The position numbers and the translations under genes are program-made. The notes beneath the pieces were generated by a model. It had not been told where the DNA came from. It searched no databases and saw nothing but the letters and a program-made list of their open reading frames with translations. From NCBI GenBank assembly GCA_012064415.1, contig SSNU01000294.1, positions 62,001 through 126,000 on the forward strand: 64,000 nt of DNA, written 5' to 3'. Positions 46,301 through 58,145 of the stretch are shown here, one piece after another; within the stretch, counting starts at the first letter, position 1, and each line of letters opens with the position of its first letter. This stretch comes from Gyrodactylus bullatarudis. Its lineage: Eukaryota; Platyhelminthes; Monogenea; Gyrodactylidea; Gyrodactylidae.

Positions 46301-49300
46301 GAAATTGTCAACTAGGTCAAATGATCATCTAAAGAAGGATACAGCAGTGACAAGACACATCAAACAGTAAAATCATGAGGCTTCGATTTCTAATTTCTCA
46401 ATTTTATATAAAAATGTGGGTGATGACAGCACAGATTTGTGGGTAAAGGAGAAATTCTTCATCAATCACTTTAAACCAGACTTATGTGTTCAAAAGATAA
46501 CCTTCAACTACCTTGGCCTATGTGAGCTTTTTCACTTTTCTCTCCACTGTTGCTATTTATTGGAGAGTTTTGGTGTTTTTTCAGCTTACATTTATACTAA
46601 ATTTCTTCAACTTTTACTATTTCTTTTATAATTTGTAAAATATTATTTTCATTCATCTTTTAACTTTTATCATTATCAAAGAGACACTACTGATGAACCT
46701 TTGAGAAATGTACATTTGGTGTTAATATATCCTTTTTCTACTTTTCCAATTATGAATTTATGGGGATTTTCGGACGTATTTGAGAATTTACGTGAATATT
46801 TCTATCGTAATAATATGATTGATAAAAAATATAAAATCTCTGACTATCATGATCTGATTAACATTAAAACTATAATGTCTCACATAAGGTCTAAACTTGA
46901 TTATTCTAAGAATCTTCTCTATGCTAATCTTCATTAATCCCAGAATGTTAATGAAATTTCTTGAAAGGCTTATTTATTTCTACAATTCTCATTAATAATG
47001 AGTCATTATACATATTTCACGAACATAGATTAATCAAATTATTTTATTTTTGAACCGCCATATTATATCAAGAGATGCAATATTGTATTTATATATATTT
47101 ATATATTTTTACTTTCCTAACTCAATAAAACCATACTTTCTAACAAAAAAAAACAAAAAAATCTATACTATGTACTTCTTACTAACAAGAAAAATTTATA
47201 GAATCTTGCCCCTTTTCTTTGCATCCGATTTATATCTGATCTTAGATCTTAATAGAATTTTATTTTTATTTCCAAAGCCTACTCTTGAATTATTTGTTTT
47301 ATTTTCTAACACATTCTTCTCAACTCCAGGAATTGCTAAGAACCAACGGTTATTTTAAAAAAATTTTAAGTCTTTTGTCCAAATGTTGAAGGAGAAATTC
47401 TACGTGTTCTACGATTAACTAAACAAAAACACTTGGAATTTTTTCTATGAATGGATATCCCAATGAGGTTATTAAAGAAACTATGTTAGAGGTATTGAGA
47501 ATTTAGTAGGACTGGAGGAAACCTCACAAACCTCCTTATGTGTATATCGTATATGCTTGGTGTGTGCGGAAGTATATTCGCGAACTTTCTACCCCTTTTT
47601 AAAAACCATGTAAGAAATAAAACAGTATTACATTGTATCTTTAAAGTTACATGATCTAAAGAGTTTGAATAAACTAGATTTAAAAAGTTTTGATCAAAAA
47701 TAATATGTATAATTTCATCTACATAGTAGGCAGTTTTTAATCATAAAAAGTGACAAAAATCACCAGGTAGCTTGGTGTGTTTAATATAACATGTGATTGA
47801 CTCACGAAGTTCTCGCCAAGCTCTCTCAATAGTATTCGTGCAGTATTATGACGGTTTTGAATATCATGGTACTGTAGATTTGAGAAGAGTTAGTTAGAAA
47901 ATAGAAAAAAATTTACTCCATTTAATAGGAAATTAGCTAAGATCTATTGAAAAAATAATTCAAGTGTAGGTTTTAAAATAATACTCTTCATAAGAAAAGG
48001 AGTGCATTCAATAGATTGTTCTTGTGGTAAGAAGTGTACATAGGCCACAGACGGGTAGATCTTTTTTAATAATAAACAACTATGGTCTCTCAAACACCTT
48101 CTATTATAAATTTGCTTGATTAGATTAGAAACATTTACCACTTCACAATGTTGTCCTTTGGAATTATTCTGGCAATCGATGCAATCACCAGTAATCTGAT
48201 CACACGCATTATAAGGGGCGTCATTACCGTTGCATTCACACTTTTTACACTCTCCACCAATCTCTGATGGGTTGCCATAGTAATTGTTAGCACATAGACT
48301 ACATGTCTCGCCAGTATATCCCTCTTTACACTGGCATACCATGGCCTTATTAACTGAGTCATAAGCACAGCCAATAGCATGATTTACACCGCCACCTGGA
48401 CAAGAGCATGGCTGACATTTGACCTCAGACATGGGATCACCGTAGAAGCCTTCTGCGCATCTCTCACACCGAGGTCCGAAACTATTATCAATACAATTGT
48501 TGCATTCTCCTGTTTTCTATAATCAAATTAAAGTTTTAGTTATTTCATTTACCATTCTTATTCAATGGTTACAATACTCTCGGGATAATTTTAAGTTCAC
48601 TTGAATTTCTAATTTTAAAATTTAATTTATAAAAATGCGGGTGATGAGGTACGAGAATTGTATGAGTTGAGACCTGGGTGAACTGAATATAAAATACGAC
48701 TTTGAATTCTTTAACTATTGCTAATCGATTTTTTCATCAAGAATTCCACCATTATCGAGGGATTTTGAATTATCGAAATTTCATTGATTCTCAAGTAGTG
48801 AAAATGATCAAAAATTCAATAATAAGATTATGCGTTAGAACAAATTAAGTTGAATTGATTTTCTTTCCCAACTTCATATCGATTAGCTTAATGATTTTTA
48901 CAAAAATTTCATTGATTTGAAAGTGGTGGAGGGTGGTCAAAATAGAAAAATTTCCGGATCTCAATTACACAAGGAAATCAATCAGGCTAAATCTGTTCTA
49001 ATGAATAACCTCATTATCGTTTTTGACTTGGATTTCCATTATTCAAAGCCCCTCGAAAAAGTTTCTGAATTGATTATGAGTCGAGATGAAAAGAAAAGGC
49101 TTTACTCTCATACTTACTTGATCACAGGTGTCAGATAGACCGTTACATTCACATTTGATGCAGTTGGGGAAGTTCCAGGTTCCAGGAGGACACTTGTCAC
49201 ATTTGTCTCCAATAATGCCATCAATACATGGACATTTTCCTGTATTATCACACATTTGATCAGTTGATCCAATACGCGAGCAATTACAGGCTAAAGAGAT

Positions 49301-52300
49301 AAAGAAATTAATGTCAATAATATCATGGGATTAGACTCTAATTTTGAATTGAGTCATGGAATTGAGACAATGTAATACGAGTAGATTAAATATTCCCCTT
49401 ACCAATGCACCCTTTTGAGCCGAAGCCAACATGGAATGGAAGACACTTGTCACAATTTTTCCCAGTGACACCTGGCTTACAGTTACATTGGCCAGTCCTC
49501 CTGTCGCAGGAAATGTCTGTTGATCCATTTTCATCACATTCACATCCTAGGAAATAAAAATTCTCAGAGAAAATTGTCTATTTTACCACACTGTACAATT
49601 TTCTTGTCTATATCAAATTAGATGGACGGAAAGAAACCCATGAAAGATGATATTTTTTGCTAACAAATACTTTCATTTATAATTACTAGAGCCTCAAATA
49701 CTTATTTTAAAGTAATAATTTGTCAAGAAAAAATCTCATAAAGAAGAAAGATTTTCTTACGTTGAGCAGATGAACCTTCATCCTTCCATGTGGTGAACTC
49801 CTTGGCCAGGTATGACTCACACTCGGCTGGTATACTTCTCAGCTCGTATTCTGTGGCAATGCCACGCTCTTTCTTTTCAATTATCTCACGGAACTGTTCA
49901 CAATAACTCGGATCAACATTTTTTATGTCATCTGTGATTGGCAGGAGATAAATCTAACGTCGATATTTTTTTATTCGTGCTCATTTTTTTCATGCGAGTA
50001 AAGAGAACAACTTACATTGGTGACGACAACCTTTTTGTCGGACCCGTCACTACGATCGACATTGATTGTGATAGGTTGTTTTGAATCGAAACAGACTTTG
50101 GGCATTATCAACTTGTCAGTATCTGGAGTAAATAATGAATTTTAGATTACCTTGATACTTTTAGTCGTTAATTCTCAAAAATTCTATACTGTATTATAAT
50201 AATTGATTGTACGACATGTCTTGGAAACCTTGCCAGAAGCTAGTTTACTAGTTTTCACTCTGATTTCAAAAATGCGCCAAATTTGTGGATTTCTAATATT
50301 TGGAGCGATTACATATGGATATTTGGATTCATCATCAGACAAATAATTCGAATTTGGCCAAAGAAATTCATCATTATTATGGGAAATGAATGTTTCAATT
50401 ATCCTGGGTCATCCAAAATTTAAAAGTCTACCTTTTTCTTGATTCCCTAAGGCCAAATTTAAATCCCAAATGTCAATGTTAATCGCTCTCCAAATGTCTG
50501 TGGTGTCAACAAAAGTTGTAAAAATAGAAGAATTTTATCTTCTTCTTCCATATCAACTTGAAGAAATAAAACACAAACGAGTGTATAAATTAAACGTAAA
50601 ACTAACTTCCATCAACATTAAATGACTCTGAATAGGGTGTACAATTTTCAGTGTTTTGTTCAGGGGTGATGACGAACCGGGTTCTTTCGTAATCTTGGAA
50701 ATCCTGCGGATCCACAGTAATGACCACGACATATTCTCCATCTTTTTCGGGTGGATTGATGACAATTCCACCAGAGTTTTCATCCAAGTTACTTTCGGGA
50801 GACTCAATGTAATAGCCAGGCTCGACTTTTGAGCAATCACGACCAATGAAAAAGTTTTTACACTTGCAGTCTCCTGTAACTGGATCACATTGACTGCTTA
50901 TGGAGCCAGTACGATCACAGGAGCATGGCTGACAGCCGCCAGCAGATTCTGTCAGGTTGAAATAACCCGTCTGAAAATGTAACAAGATTCTACAATTTCA
51001 CAGACACTCAGTATCATGGTTGGAATGGGGAAAGTTGGGCTGCATGCATTTACAAACTTACAATACAACGATCACATAATTCTCCAGTGGTATATCTCTT
51101 ACAGTTGCACTGGCCAGTATGCGGGTCACATCCTTTATTCTCGATTGTACCCAACATGTTACATTTGCAGGCTGGAATGAATAGAAATCAGAATGTTGAA
51201 CCAATTAGTTCTTCAGGGTAATGTTAAGCGTAGCTTTGGCTATAACGTTGTTCGCTTGCGACTACTTTTATCTAAATGTTTTTGAGTTCTAATCTTCCTT
51301 TAATATTAAGCCCTTTTCTTTTTCTACAGATGGGCCAATACAAACCAAAAGAGAACATAGTCAGGTAGCTGGAGCTAACAACGCTATAGTTAATTCATAG
51401 AAATGTTTACAAGCACTTACGAGTACAGCCTTTTGGATTCTCCCTATCAAGTTTATAGTAACCTGCCTTGCATTCATCACAACGGAGACCAGTTACATAG
51501 TCTTTGCATTTACAATGTCCAGCTATGGTATTCTTCTCTTCGTCTGTATACTGATCACAGAATGAATCGTTTGTACGTACACCATCAGTCAGGCATTCAC
51601 ATCCTAGATTTTTGTTTCAAATTCAATCAAGAGAACAGATAAAATGTGTGCTCACTTAGGCATGTATCGGGATGATTGATGGGAACTCTTTCATTTCTAT
51701 AGTACATTGGTTTGCAAAATTGGCAATTCTCTCCTTCTGTATTGTGTTGACAATTCTGACAAGACCCTCCACTCTTATTGCCAGAGGCAGCGTAAAGGAT
51801 AGAGTTGAAGCTACACTCATTCGAATGATCATTGCAGTTACATTCTGTGTGTGTGTACAAGAAAAGGATTAGTCTAAGCAATGCAATGCTTGAATATTAA
51901 TGAAAAACATACTTTCACAAGAATTTGGCGAAGTACTAGTGGCAGGTTGCCAGGGTTTGTTTGAATAAAATGGTAAACAAGATTCACAGTTATCTCCAGT
52001 TGTATTATGACGACATTTGCAGACGCCATAAACCTTGTAAGGCTTCTTTTGTTCACGGAAATTCTTTGGAATGCATTCTGATGCATGGCCAAAGCAGGAA
52101 CAACGACCGTACACGAACCATTCATATACAGCATAGTAATATTTTCTCTTTAGCAGATCACTACGATCAATATTAACATCACCTAAAAACATAATTAGAT
52201 GTTTTTGTCATGGAACAAGTGAACACAAGTGGACCTTGAATCACTTTTCTATCTAGGTCAAGTTATTTTTTTATAAAAATGCTTTTTTATTAACTAAGTT

Positions 52301-53195
52301 GACCAAGATGTTCTTATCTTGTAAGAAATGTGGTAAGCTGAAAACCTAATGATGACCTCATCATGAAAAATACAACTTTTGATTGAAATTTTTGGTACTG
52401 TCAAAATTTATTTTTTTCAAAACGAACACGTTCATATTTCTCCTAATTTACTCAAGATTAAATATGATAGTTGGTTGACTTACCAAGAGTGTGAAGACGA
52501 ATAAAGTTAATCCTTAGAGTAGTGATTGCTGTAAAGTTCTGGATATATTTCGAATAAAGATCATGTTCTTCATTGAACGGATTAGGCGCAACAACATAGT
52601 GTACAAGACCCTCTTCTGATGGTGTTAGTAGACTATAGTTCTCAGTACAAATGACATCTTCAAGTTTACGCCTAGGACCGGTAGGAATGGCAGGAAAGTC
52701 ACGATCACAATTATTAGAAAAGTACTGATATTTTTTCCATGTTCTTCCAAAATCATCAGATCTCTCGATAAACATGGCTGCTGGACGATATGTTTTAAAT
52801 CTGAGAAATGTAGATAGTAGTTGGAACTGAGTTTCCAAGTTAATCTGGATTGTGACATTGTTCAATCCATTCTGAGATTGCCACCATCGTCCTTTATTTC
52901 TTGGATTTCTGGGCACTACATTCTCAATGGTATGGCTCTCTGGATTTGTAACCTGGTTATAAGGCTGAGCTGATGCACAAGCTTTGCACTTGTTCTCTCC
53001 TTGTGGTGTGACTACGCAATAGGTTTCCACATCGTTTAATCCACATGTTGAAGAGGCCCAGAGTTGACTTTCTCTTCCAATGAGAAGATTTCCTGCTTTT
53101 GGCTCACAAATTGTGTTTTCACAGCTAAATCCTTCATCATATGAATGTACAACCAATAATGAATATGTAAATAGAAAAATAATAACGTTAAACAT
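40311..53195 (-). CDS. Laminin subunit beta (beta-1 type)
   Basis: Secreted basement-membrane chain that assembles with alpha and gamma. Twenty-one coding exons: 53195-52484, 52182-51913, 51844-51656, 51603-51421, 51171-51062, 50970-50607, 50122-50016, 49953-49761, 49546-49403, 49290-49118, 48516-48139, 45527-45288, 44802-44508, 43350-43185, 43061-42874, 42802-42210, 41992-41822, 41296-41118, 41047-40744, 40665-40506, 40450-40311; 1752 aa, every junction in frame. Residues 1-18 are a signal peptide and about 19-250 the LN domain ([22 protein letters not shown] before the first EGF). Laminin EGF repeats flank an LF domain (about 530-705), five before and eight after, as in beta-1. A CGQC pair opens the coiled coil (about 1100-1752), interrupted by a beta-knob with [10 protein letters not shown] (about 1315). 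No cysteine is present at the C-terminus. The 2.6-kb intron 48138-45528 contains nested retroelements. Confidence 0.93.
41318..41795. repeat. Inverted repeat with a tRNA-like core, in a laminin intron
   Basis: Arms 41392-41495 and 41689-41783 are inverse copies (shared ACAGCTTACTAATGGATCC, CAAAGCATTTAGAAATAA). Between them 41565-41627 resembles a tRNA gene: GAGCATTGGACTACAACGCG then CCTAGGTTCAAATCCCAGG, with a B-box-like GGTTCAAATCC. It is probably a tRNA-derived SINE or nested MITE. One arm also occurs at 56640-56720 in a kinesin intron. It is not called a functional tRNA because the acceptor stem does not close. Confidence 0.55.
43555..43920. repeat. Foldback element in a laminin intron
   Basis: Left arm about 43559-43668 and right arm about 43820-43912 are inverse copies; shared CATCGATTTCGATGATTC and CAAATTTCCACCTTTAAA blocks. 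The spacer contains GAGTTCACTGAAATTCGTC and AACAGTAAGATCTTCG, linking it to the family at 19310-19830 and about 50255-50500. Confidence 0.65.
46019..46800 (+). mobile_element. Composite LINE(-)/Penelope-like(+) repeat, second copy
   Basis: Nearly identical to 20251-21024: a minus-strand LINE piece (46019-46205), a GIY-YIG endonuclease remnant (about 46210-46640; [20 protein letters not shown] and the same TAA after RHIKQ), a hammerhead-like motif and a tail. It splits a plus-strand LINE remnant. ATAA at both joins could be a short target duplication. Confidence 0.7.
46683..46723 (+). ncRNA. Hammerhead-ribozyme-like motif, copy 4
   Basis: Same bases as copy 1 at 20916-20956: GACACTA, CTGATGA, ACCTTTGA, GAA, ATGTACAT, T, TGGTGTT. 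It lies in a laminin intron on the strand opposite to laminin transcription. Confidence 0.4.
51311..51397 (+). repeat. Dispersed repeat, copy 2 (copy 1 at 3441-3520)
   Basis: Lies in laminin intron 51172-51420. It carries CTTTTTCTACAGATGGGCCA, CAATACAAACCAAAAGAGAA and ACGCTATAGTTAATTC blocks like copy 1. No function was recognised. Confidence 0.4.
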
Positions 53196-53362
53196 TTTGC
53201 ATAATAAATGAAATTACGCAAAAATAATTTTGATCTGAGTCAAACAAGACGTGATATGATTTTCATAGTCAAACGCGATTTTTCAAATCTAAGCATTGAC
53301 AATTTTGAATTTCAATTTAGTTACTTTAAATAATCTTCACCAAACTTGAATGCGACAGAATT
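53196..53362. promoter_or_regulatory. Shared divergent promoter region
   Basis: Only 167 bp lie between the laminin start codon (minus strand) and the start codon of the small p20-like gene (plus strand). Both promoters must overlap here or extend into the genes. No TATA box stands out in the AT-rich sequence. Confidence 0.5.
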
Positions 53363-53744
53363 ATGGTCAAAGATGAATCCAAGATACATAGATTGTTAGA
53401 GAATCATTCGATAATATATTCCAAAAATCCTAGTTATCATCTGCCTAATAATTACAAAAACATTTTCATATCAACAAAACGAACCCTCAAGGTAATTTTA
53501 ATCGAGAAATATTTTTTCATAACAGCTCCAATATTTAAAAATTCAGAAAAGAGTTGACAATATTCTAAGCCAGAGTGAAGATGAAGGAGAAAAATCATTT
53601 TGGATTCATGCCTGTGGTAATAAATCCATTAATCTTTCATTTCTTGTATTCAATAACCTTATGAATGACTATAAGAACAAGCTCAAGTCTGAAGTTTACA
53701 CCAGCCTTCCTGATATTGAAAATTTAGTAATTAAATTTTCTTAA
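53363..53744 (+). CDS. Small Alba-like protein, probable RNase P/MRP subunit p20 (POP7)
   Basis: Two exons, 53363-53491 and 53547-53744, joined in frame (phase 0) across a 55-bp GT-AG intron give 108 aa. The pattern NIFISTKRTLKKRVDNIL, then FWIHACGNKSINLSFLV and a C-terminal strand resembles the Alba fold of Rpp20/POP7. Those proteins have a D/N-x-Y-I-x-x-K-T start and an I-H-G-x-G-x-A-I-N loop; here the loop is IHACGNKSIN. Family members help process tRNA and rRNA in the nucleolus. It is shorter than human POP7 (140 aa). The gene is squeezed between laminin (167 bp) and the kinesin (314 bp). The call rests on motif order only; another Alba-like protein is possible. Confidence 0.5.
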
Positions 53745-54058
53745 TCAGAGTATTAGAAAATCACTGATAATAATGGAATAACTAAATATGAAGTAATTAA
53801 AGAAAATTCAATCACCCTTCATTTCAAATTCATCTCTATTTAATGGATAAAACATTGTTTGGCTTCGAAGCCAAGACTTGGATATAATATAGTGTATAAA
53901 GCTTAAAAACGTTTTGTATTCAATAAGTATTAAATATAGTATTAAATAGTTTTTATTCATGTAAATTCATTTAAAATCATGTCCTAAATATTCATATGTG
54001 ATTGAGATTCCTATTACTGATTCATACATTTTGGTTTATTTACTTCAATGGCGATATT
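53745..54058. promoter_or_regulatory. Spacer upstream of the kinesin gene, with a uORF
   Basis: The 314-bp gap must hold the end of the p20-like transcript and the kinesin promoter. A four-codon upstream ORF, ATG at 54048, ends with TGA at 54060-54062, overlapping the kinesin ATG (54059) as ATGA. Confidence 0.5.
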
Positions 54059-57000
54059 ATGAATCATATCAACAAAAAGAAGAACAGCAATTCAGAGAGT
54101 GTCAAAGTTTGCGTTAGATGTCGTCCGCTAAACGAGAATGAATTGTCAAGAAAGCAAAAGGTTGTAGTGACAGTTGATGAGTATTCTGGACGAATAATCA
54201 TCCAACAAGATGGCAAAGACAATAAAGAATTCTTTTTCGACTATGTCTTTGATGAATACTCAAAGCAAGTTGATGTTTACACGAAAGCGGTACGAGAAAT
54301 TCTCAGCAAAGTCTTGCAAGGCTACAATGGTACGATATTCGCCTATGGCCAAACAGGCACCGGCAAAACGTTTACAATGGAAGGCATTAAAGACTCTGAC
54401 GAGTTGAAAGGAATAATTCCAAATTCCTTTGCTCACATCTTTGGCTACATTGCAAAGGCGGAGCCAAGCCAAAAATATTTGGTTAGAGTATCCTATCTGC
54501 AAATATATAATGAGGAGATTAAAGATCTCCTGGGCGAAGACTCCCATAAGAATCTTGAGGTCAGAGAGTCCCCGGGGACAGGAGTGTTTGTTTCTGGGCT
54601 AAGTCTTCATCCGGTCTCATCGCCAACTGACATGGAATATTTCCTCGATGTTGGAAATTCAAATAGTTAGTATTTCTATTACTTGGTAACAATAACTACT
54701 TTAAAGTAGCTATTAGTATTATTAAAAATAATGATTTTTACATTAATCAGGAGTGACTGCTCGAACAGATATGAATGAAACCAGTTCAAGATCCCATGCC
54801 ATTTTCACAGTTACAATTGAATGTTCTGAGACAACTAGGGATGGCGATACAAATGTGCGCTGTGGAAAATTGAATCTAGTCGATTTGGCTGGATCCGAGC
54901 GTCAGTCGAAAACCGGGGCCACTGGCCAGCGTCTTTTAGAGGCGAATAAGATCAATTTATCTCTGACCACTCTTGGAAATGTCATTTCTAGTCTTGTCGA
55001 CAAAAAATCGACACACATTCCCTATAGAAATTCAAAGTTGACAAGACTGTTACAGGATTCCTTGGGAGGTAACGCTAATACTGTCATGATAGCCAATATT
55101 AGTCCCTCCTCGTATAATATCCAGGAGACGTTGAACACCCTCCGCTATGCTGATCGTGCAAAGAATATCAAGAACACTGCCAGAATCAACCAGGACCCGA
55201 AGGACGCCATTCTGGCCAAGTATCAAGAAGAAATAGAGAATCTCCGTCGACAACTCCAGGAGAGTCCAGACCTCTGCATTGACGAGGAACTAATGGAGAA
55301 GAATAGGAGATCCCTGGACTCTGAAATGAACGAAGAGGAGCGCAGAGAACTCTTGGTACGTCTAAATTTACTAGTGATGCTCGATGAAATAAAAAGTAAT
55401 GCTTTCTCTAAATAGGAAAAGATAAGAATTCAAGAGGTTGAATTGGAAAATGCTAAAAATCTACGTGTACGATTAGCCAAGAAGATGGCCGAATTAGAGA
55501 AGCAAATTCTCATCGGGGGAGAGAACCTGCTGGACAAGGCAGAGGCCCAAGAGAAACTCTTGGAGGAGTCAGCCCTCAAGATGCGTGAGCAAATCCAACG
55601 CGCAGAAAGTGTCCGAGAGAAGCTTCGTGAGAAAGAAGACTATCGGATCAACATTGAACAAAAGTACAATTCTCTTCAAGTTAGTTTACACACACAGTAG
55701 AGAAAAATGGTAACACTTGGAAAGAAGTTCGGTGAAATTTTTTGCGAATTATTTGTCTGGGGTCTTGACCAATCAGAATCAAGCAGATCTTTAGACAGAT
55801 GATAGCCTGTCCAATAATTCAAAATTTATCATTTGTCGTAGGAAAATTCATTTAAAAATACTCGCGCAAATTTTAAAAGTTTTTCATCTTCAATTGAAAT
55901 TATGAATCAAAAAAAATAAATGGAATTTAAAACAAAAAGTTCACTAGGAATTTTCTCCTCTTCTCTTGTAAATAATTAAACTCGAAAAATTATATGCCTT
56001 ACCTCTGTACATAGTGAGTCTCCTTTCTCTTAATTTCTGGTTTGGTTTTCTGTTAATACAATGAAATGGAAATATTTCAGGAAATTGAATTGTTTTCCGA
56101 TTAATATTAATAGTATCTTGCTATCCAACTCTTGCTTATATGTGTCAGTGTGTGTATACATATATTGTATTGTATGCAAAGTAACACATTTGGAGTCTAC
56201 TCTCCGAGATAAATTAAAATCTCCAAATTACTCAACAAATCACTGTAATAATATCTGTACAGGAAGTTATCATTAACATTATTTCAAATACTATAGAATC
56301 AATCTCTAAAATCTACTCATAAGTAGGCTAATTATCTGTCTACTCTAGGAAGAGGTCGATAGTAAGAACGCAATGCTCAAAACTCTCGGACAGGAATACC
56401 TGAAGAAGAAGAACGACCTTGAGGACTTGGAGGAGGAGCATGTTAGCCAGATGGAGTTGAACTCGGAAAATGTCAGACAACTCCAGAGAGAATTGAAGAT
56501 GATCAATCTCTTTGTTGATTCCTACATACCGAAAAAGTATCAGGTGAGAAATTTCAGTCAAGCCATAGATTTTATACCATAATCATGGCAGAGGAGACTG
56601 AATATTTTTTTTATTGGTATCTTAACGATAGTCTCAGAGTTCGTACTAGTCTCACTGTGGGATCCATTAGTAAGCTGTAAAATTCAGCGACATGGACTAA
56701 TCCATTACCAAATAAGACGAAGATAAAATATCCTATTTGTTTTCTTTTTAAGATATGCCTTCAAAAGAAATAGAATTTCGACAGTGGGTTGAATCCTTGA
56801 TTCTCATTGATATGGATTCCCTAATAACATTGGAATTTTCTTTCTTAAAAATAATAACTTTATTTAACGTATTATATATAGGGCAGTAAATTTGCGATTT
56901 TTGATATGTTGCTTGTTTCCATTTCTTCATTCGAAAAATATAAAAATAAATTCTCACTTAGTAACTGTCAAAGAATCATTTTCTTCTCTTTGTCTCTGGC

Positions 57001-57498
57001 TATTTACACAATCCGCCTTTCATAGGATTCGCTGAGAGTTGAATATTCAAAATATGAAACAAGTCCAGGACAATATGATTAGTTGACAGTAGATGTGGAT
57101 TCCATTGTGGAAAGAACTTTTCAAAATTATTTCATTTTGAATTAGAATAGATAAATTTATTGAAATTGAATAAAATAGTATTAAAAAATAGAAAATGCCA
57201 CCTTTTTTGCGATTTTTTAACCGCCCTAATCTATAATTAATATATCAACTAGCTTTTACATGGAATGTATATACTCATCCCTTTTCCTTACTACTAGGAG
57301 TTGATTATGAAAAATGTACAATGGAACGAGGACATTGGAGAGTGGCACCTAAAGTCGATTGCCTATGCTGGTAACAACTACATGAATGAGGAAAGTCTCG
57401 AGAGGTCCACCTCTCTCCAGAGACAGGAAGAAATAAATTCACAAATCTACACGGACTATTACGAATACTTGGCACAATACGAGGCGACGAGTGCTTAG
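54059..57498 (+). CDS. Kinesin-2 motor subunit, KIF3A type
   Basis: Plus-end motor of the heterotrimeric kinesin-2 complex that drives anterograde transport in cilia. Five exons: 54059-54665, 54751-55355, 55416-55679, 56349-56543, 57298-57498; 623 aa, all junctions in frame. The motor domain covers about 14-355 with P-loop GQTGTGKT (97-104), switch I NETSSRSH (211-218) and switch II DLAGSE (247-252). The neck [20 protein letters not shown] identifies the KIF3A rather than KIF3B type. A coiled coil follows, then the KIF3A-typical [19 protein letters not shown] and AGNNY. The tail after this is short: about 40 residues versus about 80 in human KIF3A. AATAAA lies at 57565. The last intron carries a hAT MITE. 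Confidence 0.93.
56879..57228. mobile_element. hAT-type MITE, decayed copy in the last kinesin intron
   Basis: Begins TAGGGCAGTAAATTTGCG and ends TTTTTTAACCGCCCTA, matching the termini of the element at 395-931, including the TTTTTGATATGTTGCT block just inside. It is 350 bp long, so it has an internal deletion. The flanking 8-mers ATTATATA and ATCTATAA do not match, so the duplication is decayed or never perfect. Confidence 0.65.
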
Positions 57499-57570
57499 TT
57501 GAATACCATGACAATTTCTACATGTCTATAGTCGTTAGAATCAGATTGATTACAGACTCTTTTTAATAAA

Positions 57571-58145
57571 ATTCATTAACACATTCTGTATGTTATTTAC
57601 AGTATCATAATCAATTCTATAATTATAGTTGGTCAAGAGAGAATGTTCCTTTTTATTCAGAATAGACTCACTCTCTCTAGCAGATCTATCTTACGGTACT
57701 TGAGAAATAAAGCATTTTTAATACTAAAATTAGTGAGCTTTTTGTTTTTTTTGAACTGAAAACGTTTAATGTGAAATTGAATAATGGGATACTGAAAAAT
57801 AATAATGTAAATTTTAAAGTAATAAATAAGGTTTTTATAATATTCAAACTGATCTTAAACTCCAAACAAGTGAAGAAAGTACACCAACTCAATGCAGATC
57901 AACAGAATCCGATTCAAAGACCACACTTATGGATTTCACCGGATCACAAAAGGGAACTAGAAGCAGAAATCTGTTGATTCTTCAGTTCAAACGTTTATCG
58001 CACAGATACAAGGTCTCATTCAATCAAATGAAGATTATTGTATTAGTAAAAAGAAGAGATTTTGTTTAGTCAAGTTTAGACCTTAGGTTATAGATGATAG
58101 AAAATGATGTATGAATAAGAGGATTTTCTTGGAGAGAGCAACTCT
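57571..58145. other. Intergenic, no gene supported
   Basis: Short overlapping frames on both strands (57686-57977) have no recognisable domain. Confidence 0.35.

Larger units (their letters stand above)
45860..46937 (+). mobile_element. Non-LTR retrotransposon remnant interrupted by a composite repeat
   Basis: On the plus strand, opposite to the host gene laminin, 45860-46018 encodes [20 protein letters not shown] to [10 protein letters not shown]. After about 780 bp of other DNA, 46800-46937 continues with [19 protein letters not shown] to [19 protein letters not shown]. These two halves join exactly where the fuller copy at 27751-28347 reads through (LLSTYNMIENK). The tail CCAGAATGTTAATGAAATTT follows. 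Confidence 0.75.

Noticed and set aside
54260..54547. 95-codon open frame antisense to the kinesin motor domain
   Set aside because: It is the reverse of a well-supported exon with P-loop and switch motifs; no independent motif.
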